A DNA stretch of 64,000 nucleotides from Teratosphaeria epicoccoides (taxonomy: Eukaryota > Ascomycota > Dothideomycetes > Mycosphaerellales > Teratosphaeriaceae). Each line of letters starts with the position of its first letter. Position 1 is the first letter of the stretch. The DNA lies in contig JADDMT010000014.1 of assembly GCA_021401465.1 (NCBI GenBank), positions 186,001 through 250,000 of the forward strand, in the 5' to 3' direction. The translations under genes were made by a program, and so were the position numbers. Positions 63,626 to 64,000 of this stretch are shown here, piece after piece. The notes beneath the pieces were generated by a model. That model did no database searches, was not told where the DNA came from, and saw only the letters and a list, made by a program, of their open reading frames with translations.

Positions 63626-64000
63626 TTCGGCGATATTGGGACTTTGCCGGATGAAGCATGCGCGATTGCAGCAAAGCAGCATGTCTCAAAGAGGAAGTTC
63701 GCGGGAGTGTCAGCCGTATTAGTCAGCCGAGACTCTGCAAGATTCGGGACTTTCGTCTCGGGACAAGCAGTCGTGGACCCCGTGGTCATCCCCCTGTCCC
63801 AGTGTTTTATTGGGCTCTCGGTCTTTGCGGGAAACACATGTATTAGAAATTTTGGCAATTACGTATTCACAAGATTCACATCCTCCCTGGCTATAGCTTT
63901 CAAACTGTTGGAGCTGTAGCAAACAATGCCTTCTACACCACGATGGTTGAATACCGAGTCGGCGCAGTGTGCCGATCCGCTTGACAGCCGTCTATAAAGG
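63626..64000. other. Upstream region of MRPL22 at the window edge
   Basis: About 375 bp; overlapping short frames on both strands (such as 63644-63919 plus) without a domain. A gene beginning beyond the window cannot be excluded. Confidence 0.45.

Noticed and set aside
1..64000. CRISPR arrays, bacterial operons, insertion sequences or an intact transposon.
   Set aside because: None seen; the window is eukaryotic, and no reverse transcriptase, transposase or long terminal repeat was recognised in any of the listed frames.

Overview
The window reads as nuclear DNA of a filamentous ascomycete (Pezizomycotina), most likely a Dothideomycete. Support comes from intron structure (47-104 bp, GT-AG, CTRAY-like branch sites), dispersed monocistronic genes, and fungal families such as HET, Ldb19/ART1 arrestin, GT69, Ybp2, modin-like and DUF1772. 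Order and genus cannot be fixed from the sequence alone. I modelled introns by eye from donor, branch and acceptor signals plus frame consistency; spliced lengths are checked to be multiples of three.

Layout. 0-9 kb: the 3' end of a CorA-like membrane protein, a large J-domain/HET-domain fusion with a mutated HPD motif, a DUF1772 membrane protein and an acetoacetyl-CoA synthetase. 9-12.6 kb: gene-poor, with short tandem repeats. 12.6-25.7 kb: an Ldb19-like arrestin, a 1,586-aa protein whose N-terminal part resembles an H2B-H2A histone doublet, a (6-4) photolyase/cryptochrome, a GST and ribosomal protein uS3. 25.7-34.4 kb: sparse and decayed, holding an allergen-like hydrophilic protein, a secreted ten-cysteine protein, a modin-like relic and a second relic with in-frame stops. 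34.4-55.2 kb: mostly conserved genes (heme-oxygenase-fold protein, GT69 glycosyltransferase, Ase1/PRC1, full-length CAND1, zinc alcohol dehydrogenase, DHA2 MFS transporter, a basic protein, Ybp2/glomulin-like). 55.2-62.4 kb: a second accessory patch with two intact small secreted cysteine-rich genes, a third interrupted by one TAG, and an SDR pseudogene lacking its middle. 62.5-63.6 kb: mitochondrial uL22m.

How the genes relate. There is no obvious metabolic cluster. Conserved genes cover protein turnover (CAND1, arrestin adaptor, possibly the Ybp2/glomulin-like protein), the spindle midzone (Ase1), translation (uS3, uL22m) and DNA repair or light response (photolyase). The secreted, HET and pseudogenized genes sit in or beside gene-poor islands, as expected of fast-evolving accessory sequence. 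The strongest candidate for something undescribed is the histone-doublet-like protein at 15.4-20.3 kb with its repeated D-F motifs; the J-HET fusion at 1.7-5.3 kb is second.
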